Assembly (NCBI RefSeq): GCF_014852685.1
Contig: NZ_JACZDF010000003.1
Coordinates: forward strand, 310,001 to 374,000
Source of the DNA: Flavimobilis rhizosphaerae
GTDB lineage: Bacteria; Actinomycetota; Actinomycetes; Actinomycetales; Cellulomonadaceae
Direction of reading: 5' to 3'
DNA: 64,000 bases
Shown: positions 46,947-55,199 of the stretch, piece by piece
How positions within the stretch are numbered: the stretch's first letter is position 1
Layout: each line of letters begins with the position of its first letter
Notes under the pieces: model-generated
Seen by the model: only the letters and a program-made list of their open reading frames with translations
The model's database searches: none
What the model was told of the DNA's origin: nothing
Translations under genes and position numbers: made by a program

Positions 46947-48287
46947 TCAGGAGCCCGTGACCATCCAGGCCGTCGTCCGCGCACGCAGACCCGTCGTCAG
47001 CGCCCGCGCGAGCATGAACACCCCGCCGAACGCGAGCCACAACCACACGACACCCCACGTGCCCGCGGGCGCCCACGCGCGCACAGCGAGCGCGCACGGC
47101 GCGTACGCGACGAGCGTCAACATGCCCGCCCACGCGAGATAGCGGCCGTCGCCCGCACCGATGAGCACGCCGTCGAGCACGAACACCCAGCCCGCGAGCG
47201 GCAGCAGCGCGGCCGTCGTCACGAGACCAGCGACGACAGCGCGGCGCACGTCCGGATCCTGCGTGAACAGCGGCGCGAGCAGAGGCGACGCCGCCGCGAC
47301 CACGGCGCCGAGGACGACGCCCGCCCCCAGGCCCCACCGCAGCGTACGGCGCAGGACGGTGCGGACCTGAGCCGTGTCGCCCGCGCCGAGCCCGTGCCCG
47401 ACGAGCGCCTGCGCCGCGATCGCGAGCGCGTCGAGCGCGAACGCCGTGAGGCCCCACACGCTGTTGACGACCTGGTGGGAGGCGAGCGTCACCGCGCCCA
47501 GGCCCGTCGCGACCCACACCGTGAGGAGGATCGCGAGCCGCAGCGACAGCGTCCGCACGACGAGCGGAAGACCTTCGCGCGCCGACACCCAGATCCCGCC
47601 CCGCTGCGGACGCAGGCTCACCCGCTCGCGCCGCGCGTAGCGGACGACGACGATGCCGAGCACGACCGCCATCGCGAGCTGCGCGACCGCCGTGCCGGCG
47701 CCGGAACCTGCGATGCCGAGGCCGAGCCCCCACACGAGCGTGACGCTGAGGACCGTGTTGAGCACCGCGCCGCCGACCGCGACGTAGAGCGGCGTGCGCG
47801 TGTCGAGCATGCCGCGCAGCACACCCGTCGACGCGAGGACGACGAGCATGCCCGGCAGACCGGGAACCGACCAGCGCAGGTAGTCGGCGGCGTGGCGGGC
47901 GACGTCCGCGTCCGCGCCGAGGAGCCCGACGACGTGCGGCGCCGCGACGCCGAGCCCGACCGCGAGGGCGACGCCGAGCGCGAGCGCGAGCCACAGGCCG
48001 TCGATGCCAGCCTGGAGCGCCTCGGCACGATGCCCCGCGCCCGCACGTCGTGAGACGGCGGCGGTCGTCGCGTACGCGAGGAAGACGCACAGGCCGACGA
48101 CGGTCATGAGGATCGTGCTCGCGAGGGAGAGCCCCGCGAGCTCGGCGGTGCCGAGGTGGCCGACGACGGCCGAGTCGACGAGCACGAACAGGGGCTCGGC
48201 GACGAGTGCACCGAGGGCGGGGACGGCGAGCGCGAGGATCGACCTGTCCAGCGCGCGATCACGCGATCGTTCAGCTGGTGGACGCAT
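46947..48287 (-). CDS. MATE family efflux transporter (DinF-like)
   Basis: A 446-aa MATE transporter with about 12 helices, probably a cation-coupled drug or metabolite exporter. Family features are LFVLVDSAVVGHLGTAELAG and VPGLPGMLVVLASTGVLRGM, with the second half beginning near SLRLAILLTVWVA. The ATG at 48287 is preferred; a TTG at 48353 would add 22 residues in the DnaA-box region. It is divergent from dnaB. Confidence 0.88.
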   Translation of the reverse strand: MRPPAERSRDRALDRSILALAVPALGALVAEPLFVLVDSAVVGHLGTAELAGLSLASTILMTVVGLCVFLAYATTAAVSRRAGAGHRAEALQAGIDGLWLALALGVALAVGLGVAAPHVVGLLGADADVARHAADYLRWSVPGLPGMLVVLASTGVLRGMLDTRTPLYVAVGGAVLNTVLSVTLVWGLGLGIAGSGAGTAVAQLAMAVVLGIVVVRYARRERVSLRPQRGGIWVSAREGLPLVVRTLSLRLAILLTVWVATGLGAVTLASHQVVNSVWGLTAFALDALAIAAQALVGHGLGAGDTAQVRTVLRRTLRWGLGAGVVLGAVVAAASPLLAPLFTQDPDVRRAVVAGLVTTAALLPLAGWVFVLDGVLIGAGDGRYLAWAGMLTLVAYAPCALAVRAWAPAGTWGVVWLWLAFGGVFMLARALTTGLRARTTAWMVTGS

Positions 48288-48300
48288 GGCGGACAACTTT

Positions 48301-48441
48301 CTGTCCACAGGCGTGAACGGCGGAATCTTGCGGATCTCGAGGGTGTGTGACAACGTGCCCCCATGTTATCCCCCGAATCATCCACAGGCTGTGGGTGGTC
48401 TGACGGGCGGTTTCCACACCCGTGGAGCCACCTGTGGATTA
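48301..48441. promoter_or_regulatory. DnaA-box-like cluster upstream of dnaB
   Basis: CTGTCCACA (48301-48309), TCATCCACA (48378-48386), GTTTCCACA (near 48408-48416) and TGTGGATTA (48433-48441) all lie within 141 bp between the MATE gene and dnaB. Each differs from a consensus box by one or two bases. Chance occurrence of four such sites here is unlikely. They could make dnaB expression DnaA-responsive. Confidence 0.55.
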
Positions 48442-48593
48442 GTCGGTGCACGACGACGTTGGTCCCCAGCCCGGACCCGCCGTAGGGTGCGGGTGTCCCG
48501 GGCCCGCGGCCCGGACACCCCCGAGCCAGGATGTCCGACGCTCGAGGGACGATGCGGTGGAGCGACCACCCGGTCGCACGAGAGGCAGGGCCC

Positions 48594-49958
48594 ATGTCGG
48601 CGGAGCACAGCGAGGACTACGGCATCCCCGAGGGGCGCACCTTCGACCGCACCCCGCCCCAGGACGTCGCCGCCGAGCAGTCCGTCCTCGGCGGCATGCT
48701 CATCTCGAAGGACGCCATCGCGGACGTCGTCGAGGAGCTCAAGGGCAACGACTTCTACCGCCCCGCGCACGAGCTCATCTACGACGCGATCATGGATCTC
48801 TACGGGCGCGGCGAGCCCGCTGACGCCATCACGGTCCTCGCCGAGCTCACCAAGCGCGGCGAGGTCGGCCGCATCGGCGGCGCCCCCTACATCCACGAGC
48901 TCATCGCGATGGTGCCCACCGCCGCGAACGCCGGCTACTACGCCCGCATCGTCCGCGAGCGGGCCATCCTCCGCCGTCTCGTCGAGGCCGGGACCCGCAT
49001 CGTCCAGCTCGGCTACGCCGCCGACGGCGGCGACGTCGACGAGATCGTCAACAACGCGCAGGCCGAGGTCTACGCCGTCACCGAGACCCGCGCGACCGAG
49101 GACTACGTCATCCTCGGCGAGGTCCTCGGGTCGACCGTCGACGAGATCGAGGCCGCCGGAAGCCGCGGCGAGGGCATGGTCGGCGTGCCCACCGGATTCG
49201 CGGACCTCGACAAGCTGACGAACGGCCTGCACCCAGGTCAGATGATCGTCATCGCTGCACGTCCGGCCATCGGGAAGTCGACGCTCGCCATCGATTTTGT
49301 CCGGGCTGCGGCCATCAAGAACAATCAGGCTGCGGTCGTCTTCAGTCTTGAGATGAGCAAGACCGAGATCACCATGCGACTGCTCTCCGCCGAGGCGCGC
49401 GTGCACCTGCAGAAGCTCCGTAACGGCTCGATGAGCGACGACGACTGGCAGAAGCTCGCCGGCACCATGGGCCGCATCTCCGAGGCCCCGCTCTTCATCG
49501 ACGACTCCCCGAACATGTCGCTCATGGAGATCCGCGCCAAGTGCCGGCGCCTCAAGCAGCGGCATGACCTCAAGCTCGTCGTCATCGACTACCTCCAGCT
49601 CATGACGTCCGGCAAGCGCGTCGAGTCACGCCAGCAGGAGGTCTCCGAGTTCTCCCGTGCGCTCAAGCTCCTCGCCAAGGAGCTCGAGGTCCCTGTCATC
49701 GCGCTCTCCCAGCTCAACCGTGGCCCCGAGCAGCGCACCGACAAGAAGCCCGCGATGAGCGACCTGAGAGAGTCCGGCTCGATCGAGCAGGATGCCGACA
49801 TGGTGATCCTCCTGCACCGTGAGGACGCCTACGAGAAGGAGTCGCCGCGCGCGGGCGAGGCCGACCTCATCGTCGCCAAGCACCGTAACGGCCCCACCGA
49901 CACCATCACCGTCGCGTTCCAGGGCCACTACTCGCGCTTCGTGGACATGCAGGCATGA
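48594..49958 (+). CDS. dnaB: Replicative DNA helicase DnaB
   Basis: A 454-aa hexameric helicase. The N-terminal domain covers about 18-120 (RTPPQDVAAEQSVLGGMLIS). The RecA-like domain begins around GVPTGFADLDKLTNGLHPGQ. The Walker A is ARPAIGKST, using Ala-Ile where most relatives have Gly-Val/Met. Walker B is LVVIDYLQLM. No intein is present. The ATG at 48594 follows AGGCAGGG; a start at 48531 would add 21 residues. Codons around 49230-49360 look less GC-biased than the rest. Conserved position after rpsF-rplI. Confidence 0.95.
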   Translation: MSAEHSEDYGIPEGRTFDRTPPQDVAAEQSVLGGMLISKDAIADVVEELKGNDFYRPAHELIYDAIMDLYGRGEPADAITVLAELTKRGEVGRIGGAPYIHELIAMVPTAANAGYYARIVRERAILRRLVEAGTRIVQLGYAADGGDVDEIVNNAQAEVYAVTETRATEDYVILGEVLGSTVDEIEAAGSRGEGMVGVPTGFADLDKLTNGLHPGQMIVIAARPAIGKSTLAIDFVRAAAIKNNQAAVVFSLEMSKTEITMRLLSAEARVHLQKLRNGSMSDDDWQKLAGTMGRISEAPLFIDDSPNMSLMEIRAKCRRLKQRHDLKLVVIDYLQLMTSGKRVESRQQEVSEFSRALKLLAKELEVPVIALSQLNRGPEQRTDKKPAMSDLRESGSIEQDADMVILLHREDAYEKESPRAGEADLIVAKHRNGPTDTITVAFQGHYSRFVDMQA

Positions 49959-50422
49959 GCGGGCGCACGGGCTACGCCCTCGTCCCCGCGTCCTACGTCT
50001 TCCTGCGCCGCGGCGACGAGGTGCTGATCCAGCACCGCACCGGAACCGGCTACATGGACGGGCACTGGGCCGCTGGCGCGGCCGGGCACGTCGAGCCGGG
50101 GGAGACCGCTGCCCAAGCCGCGGTGCGCGAGGTCGCCGAGGAGCTCGGTGTGACCGTCGACGTCGCCGACCTGACGCTCCTCACCGTCCTGCAGCGCACC
50201 GACGGCTCCGACGCGCCCATCGAGCAGCGCGTCGAGTGGTTCTGGAGCGTCGAGACGTGGGAGGGCACGCCTCGCATCATGGAGCCCCGCAAGTGCGACG
50301 GGCTCGAGTGGTGCGACCTCGCCGCGCTGCCCACGCCCGTCGTGCCCCACGAGCGCTTCGTGCTCGACGGGGTGCGCACCGGGACGCTCGCGGCCGCGAG
50401 CTCGTTCGGGTACCCGTCCTGA
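49955..50422 (+). CDS. NUDIX hydrolase
   Basis: A 155-aa NUDIX domain protein. The NUDIX box starts GHVEPGETAAQAAVREVAEE and continues LGV, retaining REVxEELG. Short tail after WCDLAALPTPVVPHER. Its ATG overlaps the dnaB stop (ATGA), so it is co-translated with the helicase. The substrate is unknown. Confidence 0.88.
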   Translation: MSGRTGYALVPASYVFLRRGDEVLIQHRTGTGYMDGHWAAGAAGHVEPGETAAQAAVREVAEELGVTVDVADLTLLTVLQRTDGSDAPIEQRVEWFWSVETWEGTPRIMEPRKCDGLEWCDLAALPTPVVPHERFVLDGVRTGTLAAASSFGYPS

Positions 50423-50427
50423 GCGCT

Positions 50428-50554
50428 CGATAGCCGATCCCGGCACGACGGGTGTGCCGATCGGCTATTGACGGGCTGATGGAGCCGGGTCGGCTCGTGC
50501 GGGGTCTCTCGATAGCCGATCCGCACGTGTGAGGCGCACGGATGGGCTATCGAG
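50428..50554. repeat. Two related ATAGCCGATC palindromes
   Basis: Unit 1: ATAGCCGATC (50430-50439) pairs with GATCGGCTAT (50459-50468). Unit 2: CTCGATAGCCGATCCG (50508-50523) pairs with CGGATGGGCTATCGAG (50539-50554), one mismatch. The same decamer thus recurs four times in a 127-bp gap between convergent genes. They could terminate both genes or be REP-like elements. Confidence 0.65.
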
Positions 50555-50571
50555 GGCACGCAGGAGTCGGG

Positions 50572-51621
50572 TCAGGGGCGCAGCGAGACCTTGAGGGACG
50601 CTCGGGAGTCCATGAGGCGGTAGGCCTCCGCGGCATCGTCGAGGCTCAGGACGGTGTCGAAGACGAGGCCCGGGTCGATGGCACCCGCGAGGACGTCGGC
50701 GATCGCCCCGTCCTGGTAGGCGCGCACGGGCGCCGGCCCACCCGCGAGCCGCGCGTTCTTGCCGAAGAGCGAGCCGAAACCGACAGGTGCCGACTCGTAC
50801 TGCGGCACCCCGACCCGCGAGATGACCCCGCCCGGACGCACGATCCCGAACGACTGCTCGTAGGCAGGCATGTGCCCGACGGCCTCGAGGACGACGTGCG
50901 CCCCCTCGCCTCCTGTGAGTTCGAGCACCCGCTCGACGCCCTCGCCGCCGCGCTCCGCGACGACGTCCGTCGCGCCCCAGCGACGCCCGAGGTCCGTGCG
51001 GTCCGTGTGTCGGCCCATGAGGATGATGCGCTCGGCGCCCATCCGTCGCGACGCGAGCACCGCGGAGAGTCCCACAGCGCCGTCGCCGACGACCGCAACC
51101 GTCGTCCGTGGGCCGACTGCGCCCACGTGCGCAGCGTGATACCCCGTGAGGTAGACGTCGGACAGTGCGAGCAGCGAGTGCAGGAGCGCGTCCGACGCCG
51201 ACGCGGGGTCGACGTCGGGCACCACGGCGAGGCTGCCGTCGGCGAACGGGATGCGAGCGAGCTCGGCCTGCAGCCCGCCGACCTCGTGGTTCCCGTAGAA
51301 GCCGCCGTGCGGGCACGACGTCTGGAGGCCTTCGCGGCAGAACGCGCACGTGTTGTCCGCGTACGCGAACGGCACGACGACGAGGTCGCCGACGCGCACC
51401 GTACGCACCTCGGGCCCGACCTCCTCGACGACCGCGACTAGCTCGTGGCCGACGGGGCGGCCCGTCGCCGACGGGTGCATCGACCGGTAGGGGTGGAGGT
51501 CGGACCCGCAGACGCACGCGCGCATCGTGCGGACGATCGCGTCAGTCGGGGCGCGGAGGACGGGATCGGGGACGGTCTCGACGCGAACGTCGCCCGCGCC
51601 ATACATCAATGTTGCTCGCAT
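50572..51621 (-). CDS. Zinc-dependent alcohol dehydrogenase family protein
   Basis: A 349-aa medium-chain dehydrogenase/reductase. The catalytic zinc motif is CVCGSDLHPYR with GHE. The structural zinc segment NTCAFCREGLQTSC has three cysteines instead of the usual four. The Rossmann motif is VVGDGAVGLSAV. Substrate unknown; it resembles the IdhA-like group that oxidises alcohols or aldehydes. The ATG at 51621 follows a GAGGAAGATAGG ribosome site; the frame upstream to 51747 is not supported. Confidence 0.88.
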   Translation of the reverse strand: MRATLMYGAGDVRVETVPDPVLRAPTDAIVRTMRACVCGSDLHPYRSMHPSATGRPVGHELVAVVEEVGPEVRTVRVGDLVVVPFAYADNTCAFCREGLQTSCPHGGFYGNHEVGGLQAELARIPFADGSLAVVPDVDPASASDALLHSLLALSDVYLTGYHAAHVGAVGPRTTVAVVGDGAVGLSAVLASRRMGAERIILMGRHTDRTDLGRRWGATDVVAERGGEGVERVLELTGGEGAHVVLEAVGHMPAYEQSFGIVRPGGVISRVGVPQYESAPVGFGSLFGKNARLAGGPAPVRAYQDGAIADVLAGAIDPGLVFDTVLSLDDAAEAYRLMDSRASLKVSLRP

Positions 51622-51760
51622 CGGCCTATCTTCCTCGAGGACGTGGCTGGATGAGTATCTTCCCGACGCTAGAGGCACTGGCCAGGCCAGGGAAGAGTCC
51701 TCTGGTGCCCGGCCAACGCGGAGCCGGACGCACCGCACCACCCGCACTCGTAGGGTCTGT

Positions 51761-51777
51761 GCACCATGCGATGGTGC
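51761..51777. terminator. Small hairpin after the LysR gene
   Basis: GCACCAT/ATGGTGC, a perfect 7-bp stem around GCG, 20-36 nt beyond the LysR stop. It may separate the LysR transcript from the dehydrogenase gene. Confidence 0.4.
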
Positions 51778-51796
51778 TCGGGACCTATGAGTCGAA

Positions 51797-52657
51797 TCAG
51801 GGGGTTGCGTAGAGCTCCGTCACCGTGTGGACGAGCTCGTCGAGGCCCGCGGGACGTGCGTCGCGCAGCCACACGAGGCGCACCGCGATGCGCGGGCCGT
51901 CCTTGATCGGGCGGTAGGTGACGCCCGGGCGCGGATGGTGGTCGGCCGTCGCCTGCGCCGTCGTCCCGACGCCGCGGCCCGCCGCGATCGCGTCGAGCCA
52001 CGAGTCGACGTCCGTCGACTCGACGAACGTCGGGAGCGTCGCCGCGCCCTGCCACAGGTCCGAGCCCGTCGTGCCCGTGCGCGGATCGATGACGACGGTC
52101 CGCCCCGCGATCTCCGCCATCGTCACCTGACGACGACGCGACCACAGGACGTCGTCCGACGCGAACGCCACGAGCCGACGCTCGAGCCCGACGACGAACG
52201 AGCCGTACCGACGGTCGTCGACCGGACGACGCACGATCGCGACATCGCAGCGACCCTCCGCGAGACCCGACGTCGGCGAGTTGAACCGCACGAGCTCAAG
52301 CCCCACCTCCGGGTGCTCGCGCGCCCAGCGCCGCTGAAGCGGCGCCGTGTGCCGACCGAGCGCCGACCACGCGTAACCGAGACGCAGCAGGCCGTGCCGC
52401 GACCGCACGAACTCGCTGAACCGACCTGCCTCCGCGAGCACCCGACGCGCGTGCGGCAGCAGCTGGAGGCCGAACGCCGTCGGCTCGCAGCCGCGCGGCA
52501 CGCGGCGCAGTACCCGGTCGCCGAGCGCTCGCTCGAGCGCCGCGACCGTGCGCGACACCGATGCCTGCGAGACGTGTAGGAGGAGGGCCGCGTCCGTGAA
52601 CGAGCCGGTGTCGACCGCGGCGACGAACACCTCGAGCTCCCGCACCGTCCAGTCCAT
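51797..52657 (-). CDS. LysR family transcriptional regulator
   Basis: A 286-aa LysR regulator. The N-terminal winged helix is canonical (VRELEVFVAAVDTGSFTDAA, SQASVSRTVAALERALGDRV). The C-terminal effector domain is periplasmic-binding-like. It is divergent from the EamA transporter across a 69-bp promoter gap, the usual sign that LysR controls its neighbour. TAGCCT precedes the ATG by 6 nt, so its own mRNA is probably leaderless. Confidence 0.9.
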   Translation of the reverse strand: MDWTVRELEVFVAAVDTGSFTDAALLLHVSQASVSRTVAALERALGDRVLRRVPRGCEPTAFGLQLLPHARRVLAEAGRFSEFVRSRHGLLRLGYAWSALGRHTAPLQRRWAREHPEVGLELVRFNSPTSGLAEGRCDVAIVRRPVDDRRYGSFVVGLERRLVAFASDDVLWSRRRQVTMAEIAGRTVVIDPRTGTTGSDLWQGAATLPTFVESTDVDSWLDAIAAGRGVGTTAQATADHHPRPGVTYRPIKDGPRIAVRLVWLRDARPAGLDELVHTVTELYATP

Positions 52658-52663
52658 GCATCA

Positions 52664-52719
52664 AGGCTATGGCAGGTATGCATCCTGCACTAGGAGATGG
52701 GACGCGACGCGCCTACCGT
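52664..52719. promoter_or_regulatory. Divergent LysR/EamA promoter region
   Basis: Two opposite -10-like hexamers: AGGCTA (52664-52669, reading TAGCCT on the minus strand) for lysR and TACCGT (52714-52719) for the transporter. ATGCAT occurs at 52656 and 52677, a possible LysR half-site pair. Both starts follow their -10 by 6-7 nt. Confidence 0.55.
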
Positions 52720-52726
52720 CGGCGGC

Positions 52727-53761
52727 ATGAGCCTCCTCGCGGCGCGCACCACCGTGCCCGCCCCCAGCCCGACGGCGCCAGAACACCCCACTGGTACGGG
52801 CCAGCTCACCCCAAAGAATCCGCAGAGATGGTCACTGGGAGCAGCCACAGGCACGGATTCCTGGGCTGCCGGGGGAGCCGAGGCGCCCGGGACGCGGGTG
52901 CGGGCCGCCTCCACGACGCGCAAGGACCGCGCCGTCGGCCTCGGGCAGATGCTCGTGAGCACCGTCTCCGGGCAGAGCGGCGCCGCCCTCGGCGCGAGCG
53001 CCTTCCCGCTCATCGGCCCGGTCGGCGTCGTCGCCCTGCGGCAGCTCGTCACCGCCGCCGTTCTCGTGCCCGCCGTCCGACCGCGCGTGCGCGGCCGCAG
53101 CCGCACCCAGTGGCTCCTCGCGCTCGGCCTCGTCGCCGTCTTCAGCGTCATGAACCTCTCGCTCTACCTCGCCGTCGAGCGGCTCGGCCTCGGCCTCGCG
53201 GTGACCATCGAGTTCCTCGGCCCGCTCGCCGTCGCGATCCTCGGCTCCCGACGACGCCTCGACCTCGCGTGCGCCGTGCTCGCCGGCATCGGCGTCGTCG
53301 TCCTCACGAACCCCGGCCCGACGACCGACGTCACCGGCATCGGCCTCGCCCTCGCCGCCGCCGCCGCGTGGGCCGGGTACATTCTCCTCAACCGCGCCGT
53401 CGGGCAGCAGTTCTCCGGGCTCGACGGGCCCGCGCTCGCGAGCGGGCTCACCGCCCTCGCGTGGCTGCCCGTCGCTGCCTGGTGGTTCACGCAGCACCCG
53501 CTTACCTGGCACGCGCTCGCGCTCGCGGCCGGCTGCGCGCTCCTCGCGTCCGTCGTGCCCTACGCGTTCGACGTCCTCGCGCTGCGCCGCGTGCCGGCCC
53601 CGGTCTTCGGGACCTTCGCGAGCGTCAACCCCGTCATCGCGGCGCTCATGGGCTGGCTCGTCCTCCACCAGAGCCTCGACGTCAACGAGTGGGTCGGCAT
53701 CGCGCTCATCGTCGCGAGCAACGCCGTCGTTTCCGCGCGCGGCCTGCGCCACCCCCACTAA
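52727..53761 (+). CDS. EamA/RhtA-type transporter carrying an in-frame palindromic insert
   Basis: A 344-aa DMT-superfamily membrane protein with about 10 helices, related to the threonine/homoserine exporter RhtA. Core features are FSVMNLSLYLAVERLGLGLA, ITIEFLGPLAV-like VTIEFLGPLAVAILGSRRRL and FGTFASVNPVIAALMGW. The ATG at 52727 lies 7 nt after TACCGT. Residues 30-47 are encoded by a diverged copy of the 52-bp palindromic element, in frame and before the first helix, giving a long unusual N-terminus. Starts inside that tail cannot be excluded. Confidence 0.83.
   Translation: MSLLAARTTVPAPSPTAPEHPTGTGQLTPKNPQRWSLGAATGTDSWAAGGAEAPGTRVRAASTTRKDRAVGLGQMLVSTVSGQSGAALGASAFPLIGPVGVVALRQLVTAAVLVPAVRPRVRGRSRTQWLLALGLVAVFSVMNLSLYLAVERLGLGLAVTIEFLGPLAVAILGSRRRLDLACAVLAGIGVVVLTNPGPTTDVTGIGLALAAAAAWAGYILLNRAVGQQFSGLDGPALASGLTALAWLPVAAWWFTQHPLTWHALALAAGCALLASVVPYAFDVLALRRVPAPVFGTFASVNPVIAALMGWLVLHQSLDVNEWVGIALIVASNAVVSARGLRHPH
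52814..52865. repeat. 52-bp palindromic element, copy A (inside EamA gene)
   Basis: About 79 percent identical to copy B at 53843-53894 over 52 nt, same orientation. It begins AAGAATCCGCAGAG and ends GGATTCCTGGG. The stem has decayed compared with copy B. It reads in frame as KNPQRWSLGAATGTDSW. Confidence 0.75.
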
Positions 53762-53780
53762 CCCCGCCCCGCCCGCCCCG

Positions 53781-53842
53781 GCTCGCCCGCCCCCGCTCGC
53801 CCGCCCCCGCTCGCCCGCCCCCGCTCGCCCGCCCCCGCTCGC
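53781..53842. repeat. 14-nt tandem repeat (4.4 copies)
   Basis: GCTCGCCCGCCCCC is repeated four times exactly (53781, 53795, 53809, 53823) with a partial fifth. The minus strand has regularly spaced G-runs and is G-quadruplex prone. It lies 20 nt past the EamA stop and directly abuts palindrome copy B. Repeat number is likely variable between strains. Confidence 0.85.
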
Positions 53843-53894
53843 AAGAATCCGCGCTGATGGCTACTGGGAGTAGCCACCAGCGCGGATTCTTGGG
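53843..53894. repeat. 52-bp palindromic element, copy B
   Basis: Nearly perfect 23-bp stem (AAGAATCCGCGCTGATGGCT... pairing across the loop GGG, one G-U pair). It resembles a REP or small non-autonomous mobile element. It sits between the convergent EamA and corA genes, where it could also terminate transcription. Confidence 0.8.
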
Positions 53895-53930
53895 AATGGG
53901 GGCCGGGCGGGACGGTGGGACGGGGGAGGC

Positions 53931-55019
53931 CTACATCCAGCGGTTGCGGCGGAAGAGCACCCACAGGCCCACGCCCAGCGTCAGCATGAGGCCCAGCGCC
54001 ATCGGGTACCCGAGCTTCCAGTGGAGCTCGGGCATGTCGTCGAAGTTCATGCCGTAGATCGCGCCGACGAGCGTCGGCGCGAAGAGGATCGCCGCCCACC
54101 CCGAGATCTTCTTCATGTTCTCGTTCTGCCGCTGGTTGACGAGTGTCGCGTTGACGTTGAGGATCTGCGCGAGCGCGTCCCGCAGCTCCGCGACCGCGAT
54201 CGTCACCCGTGTGAGGTGGTCCGCGACGTCCTGGAGGTACGCGCGCAGCTCGAGATGGATCTTGTGCTCGTCGAACCCCGCGCGCAACGCCTCGACGACA
54301 GCGACGAGCGGCACCGCAGCGTGCTGAAGGTCGATGATCTCGCGTGACAGCCGGTAGATGCGCTCCGCCACCGCCTCGTCGCCGTCGAACACCTGCCGCT
54401 CGATCTCCTCGCGGTCCACCTCGAGGTCCGCGACGACGTGCGCGTACCCGTCGACCGCGACGTCGAGGAACGAGTGCACGACGGCCTCCGGCCCGAGCCG
54501 CAGGACCGCCGGGTCGCGCGCGATCCGGTGGACGTCGCCCACCGTCTCACCGCTGCGGGCCTGGCACACGATGACGACGACGTTCCCGCGCACGAGCAGG
54601 TGGAACTCCGTGACCTGCACGTCCTCCGTCGGATCGTCGTACGACGCGAGGCGCGCGACGACGAAGAGCACGTCGCCGTACCGCTCGAGCTTGGGCCGCT
54701 GCCCGGCCTTGAGGAGATCCTCGACGAGCAGCGGGTGCAGGTCCCACCGGCTGCCGAGGTGTGCGATCTGCTCCGGCGTCGGCATGTCGTAGCCGAGCAC
54801 GACGAGGCCGTCGGGCTCCGCATCCGCGAACGCGATCGCCGCGTCCGCGGCGTCGTCAGAGGCGTCGGCGCCGACGGTCTGCGACTCGAGGACCTCGCCG
54901 TCCCGCAGGCGCGTCACGCGCAGGGTCGCGGCCTGCGCCGCGTCGTCAGCGCGCTCACGCCGCCCGACGAGGTCGAGCAGACGACGCGGACGCTCGCGGC
55001 GGGCAGGGCTCGAGGACAT
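53931..55019 (-). CDS. corA: CorA family magnesium/cobalt transporter
   Basis: A 362-aa CorA channel. A large cytoplasmic alpha/beta domain (about 1-300) is followed by two C-terminal helices (ISGWAAILFAPTLVGAIYG, PMALGLMLTLGVGLWVLF). The YGMNF signature follows the first helix, and the second is followed by RRNRWM. AGGAG lies 5 nt before the ATG at 55019; the frame upstream to 55181 lies in the promoter region. Confidence 0.94.
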   Translation of the reverse strand: MSSSPARRERPRRLLDLVGRRERADDAAQAATLRVTRLRDGEVLESQTVGADASDDAADAAIAFADAEPDGLVVLGYDMPTPEQIAHLGSRWDLHPLLVEDLLKAGQRPKLERYGDVLFVVARLASYDDPTEDVQVTEFHLLVRGNVVVIVCQARSGETVGDVHRIARDPAVLRLGPEAVVHSFLDVAVDGYAHVVADLEVDREEIERQVFDGDEAVAERIYRLSREIIDLQHAAVPLVAVVEALRAGFDEHKIHLELRAYLQDVADHLTRVTIAVAELRDALAQILNVNATLVNQRQNENMKKISGWAAILFAPTLVGAIYGMNFDDMPELHWKLGYPMALGLMLTLGVGLWVLFRRNRWM

Positions 55020-55145
55020 GCGCACTCCTAGGACGACAACGTTCCGAGCGTAACGACGAGCGGCGCGACCGGCGCACGCGCACGTCGGCGCGGTGAACCG
55101 GCCTGGAGCGTGCAGCGGTGCGACGAGTCGGGGACGGGAGGGGAG

Positions 55146-55169
55146 CCCGGGTAGGACCTTTGTCCCGGG
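55146..55169. promoter_or_regulatory. Possible operator upstream of the nitrate-locus regulator
   Basis: Within the 180-bp divergent gap of corA and the regulator, CCCGGGTAGGAC-CTTT-GTCCCGGG is a near-symmetric inverted repeat (GGAC/GTCC inner arms, CCGGG/CCCGGG outer arms). It is 30-54 nt upstream of the regulator start. The protein that would bind is unknown. Confidence 0.35.
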
Positions 55170-55199
55170 AGGATTTCTCACGGCGCGTTACAACGAAGT

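Noticed and set aside
48594-49958. Intein in dnaB
   Set aside because: The protein has normal length and is continuous through the Walker A site; only a codon-usage anomaly remains.
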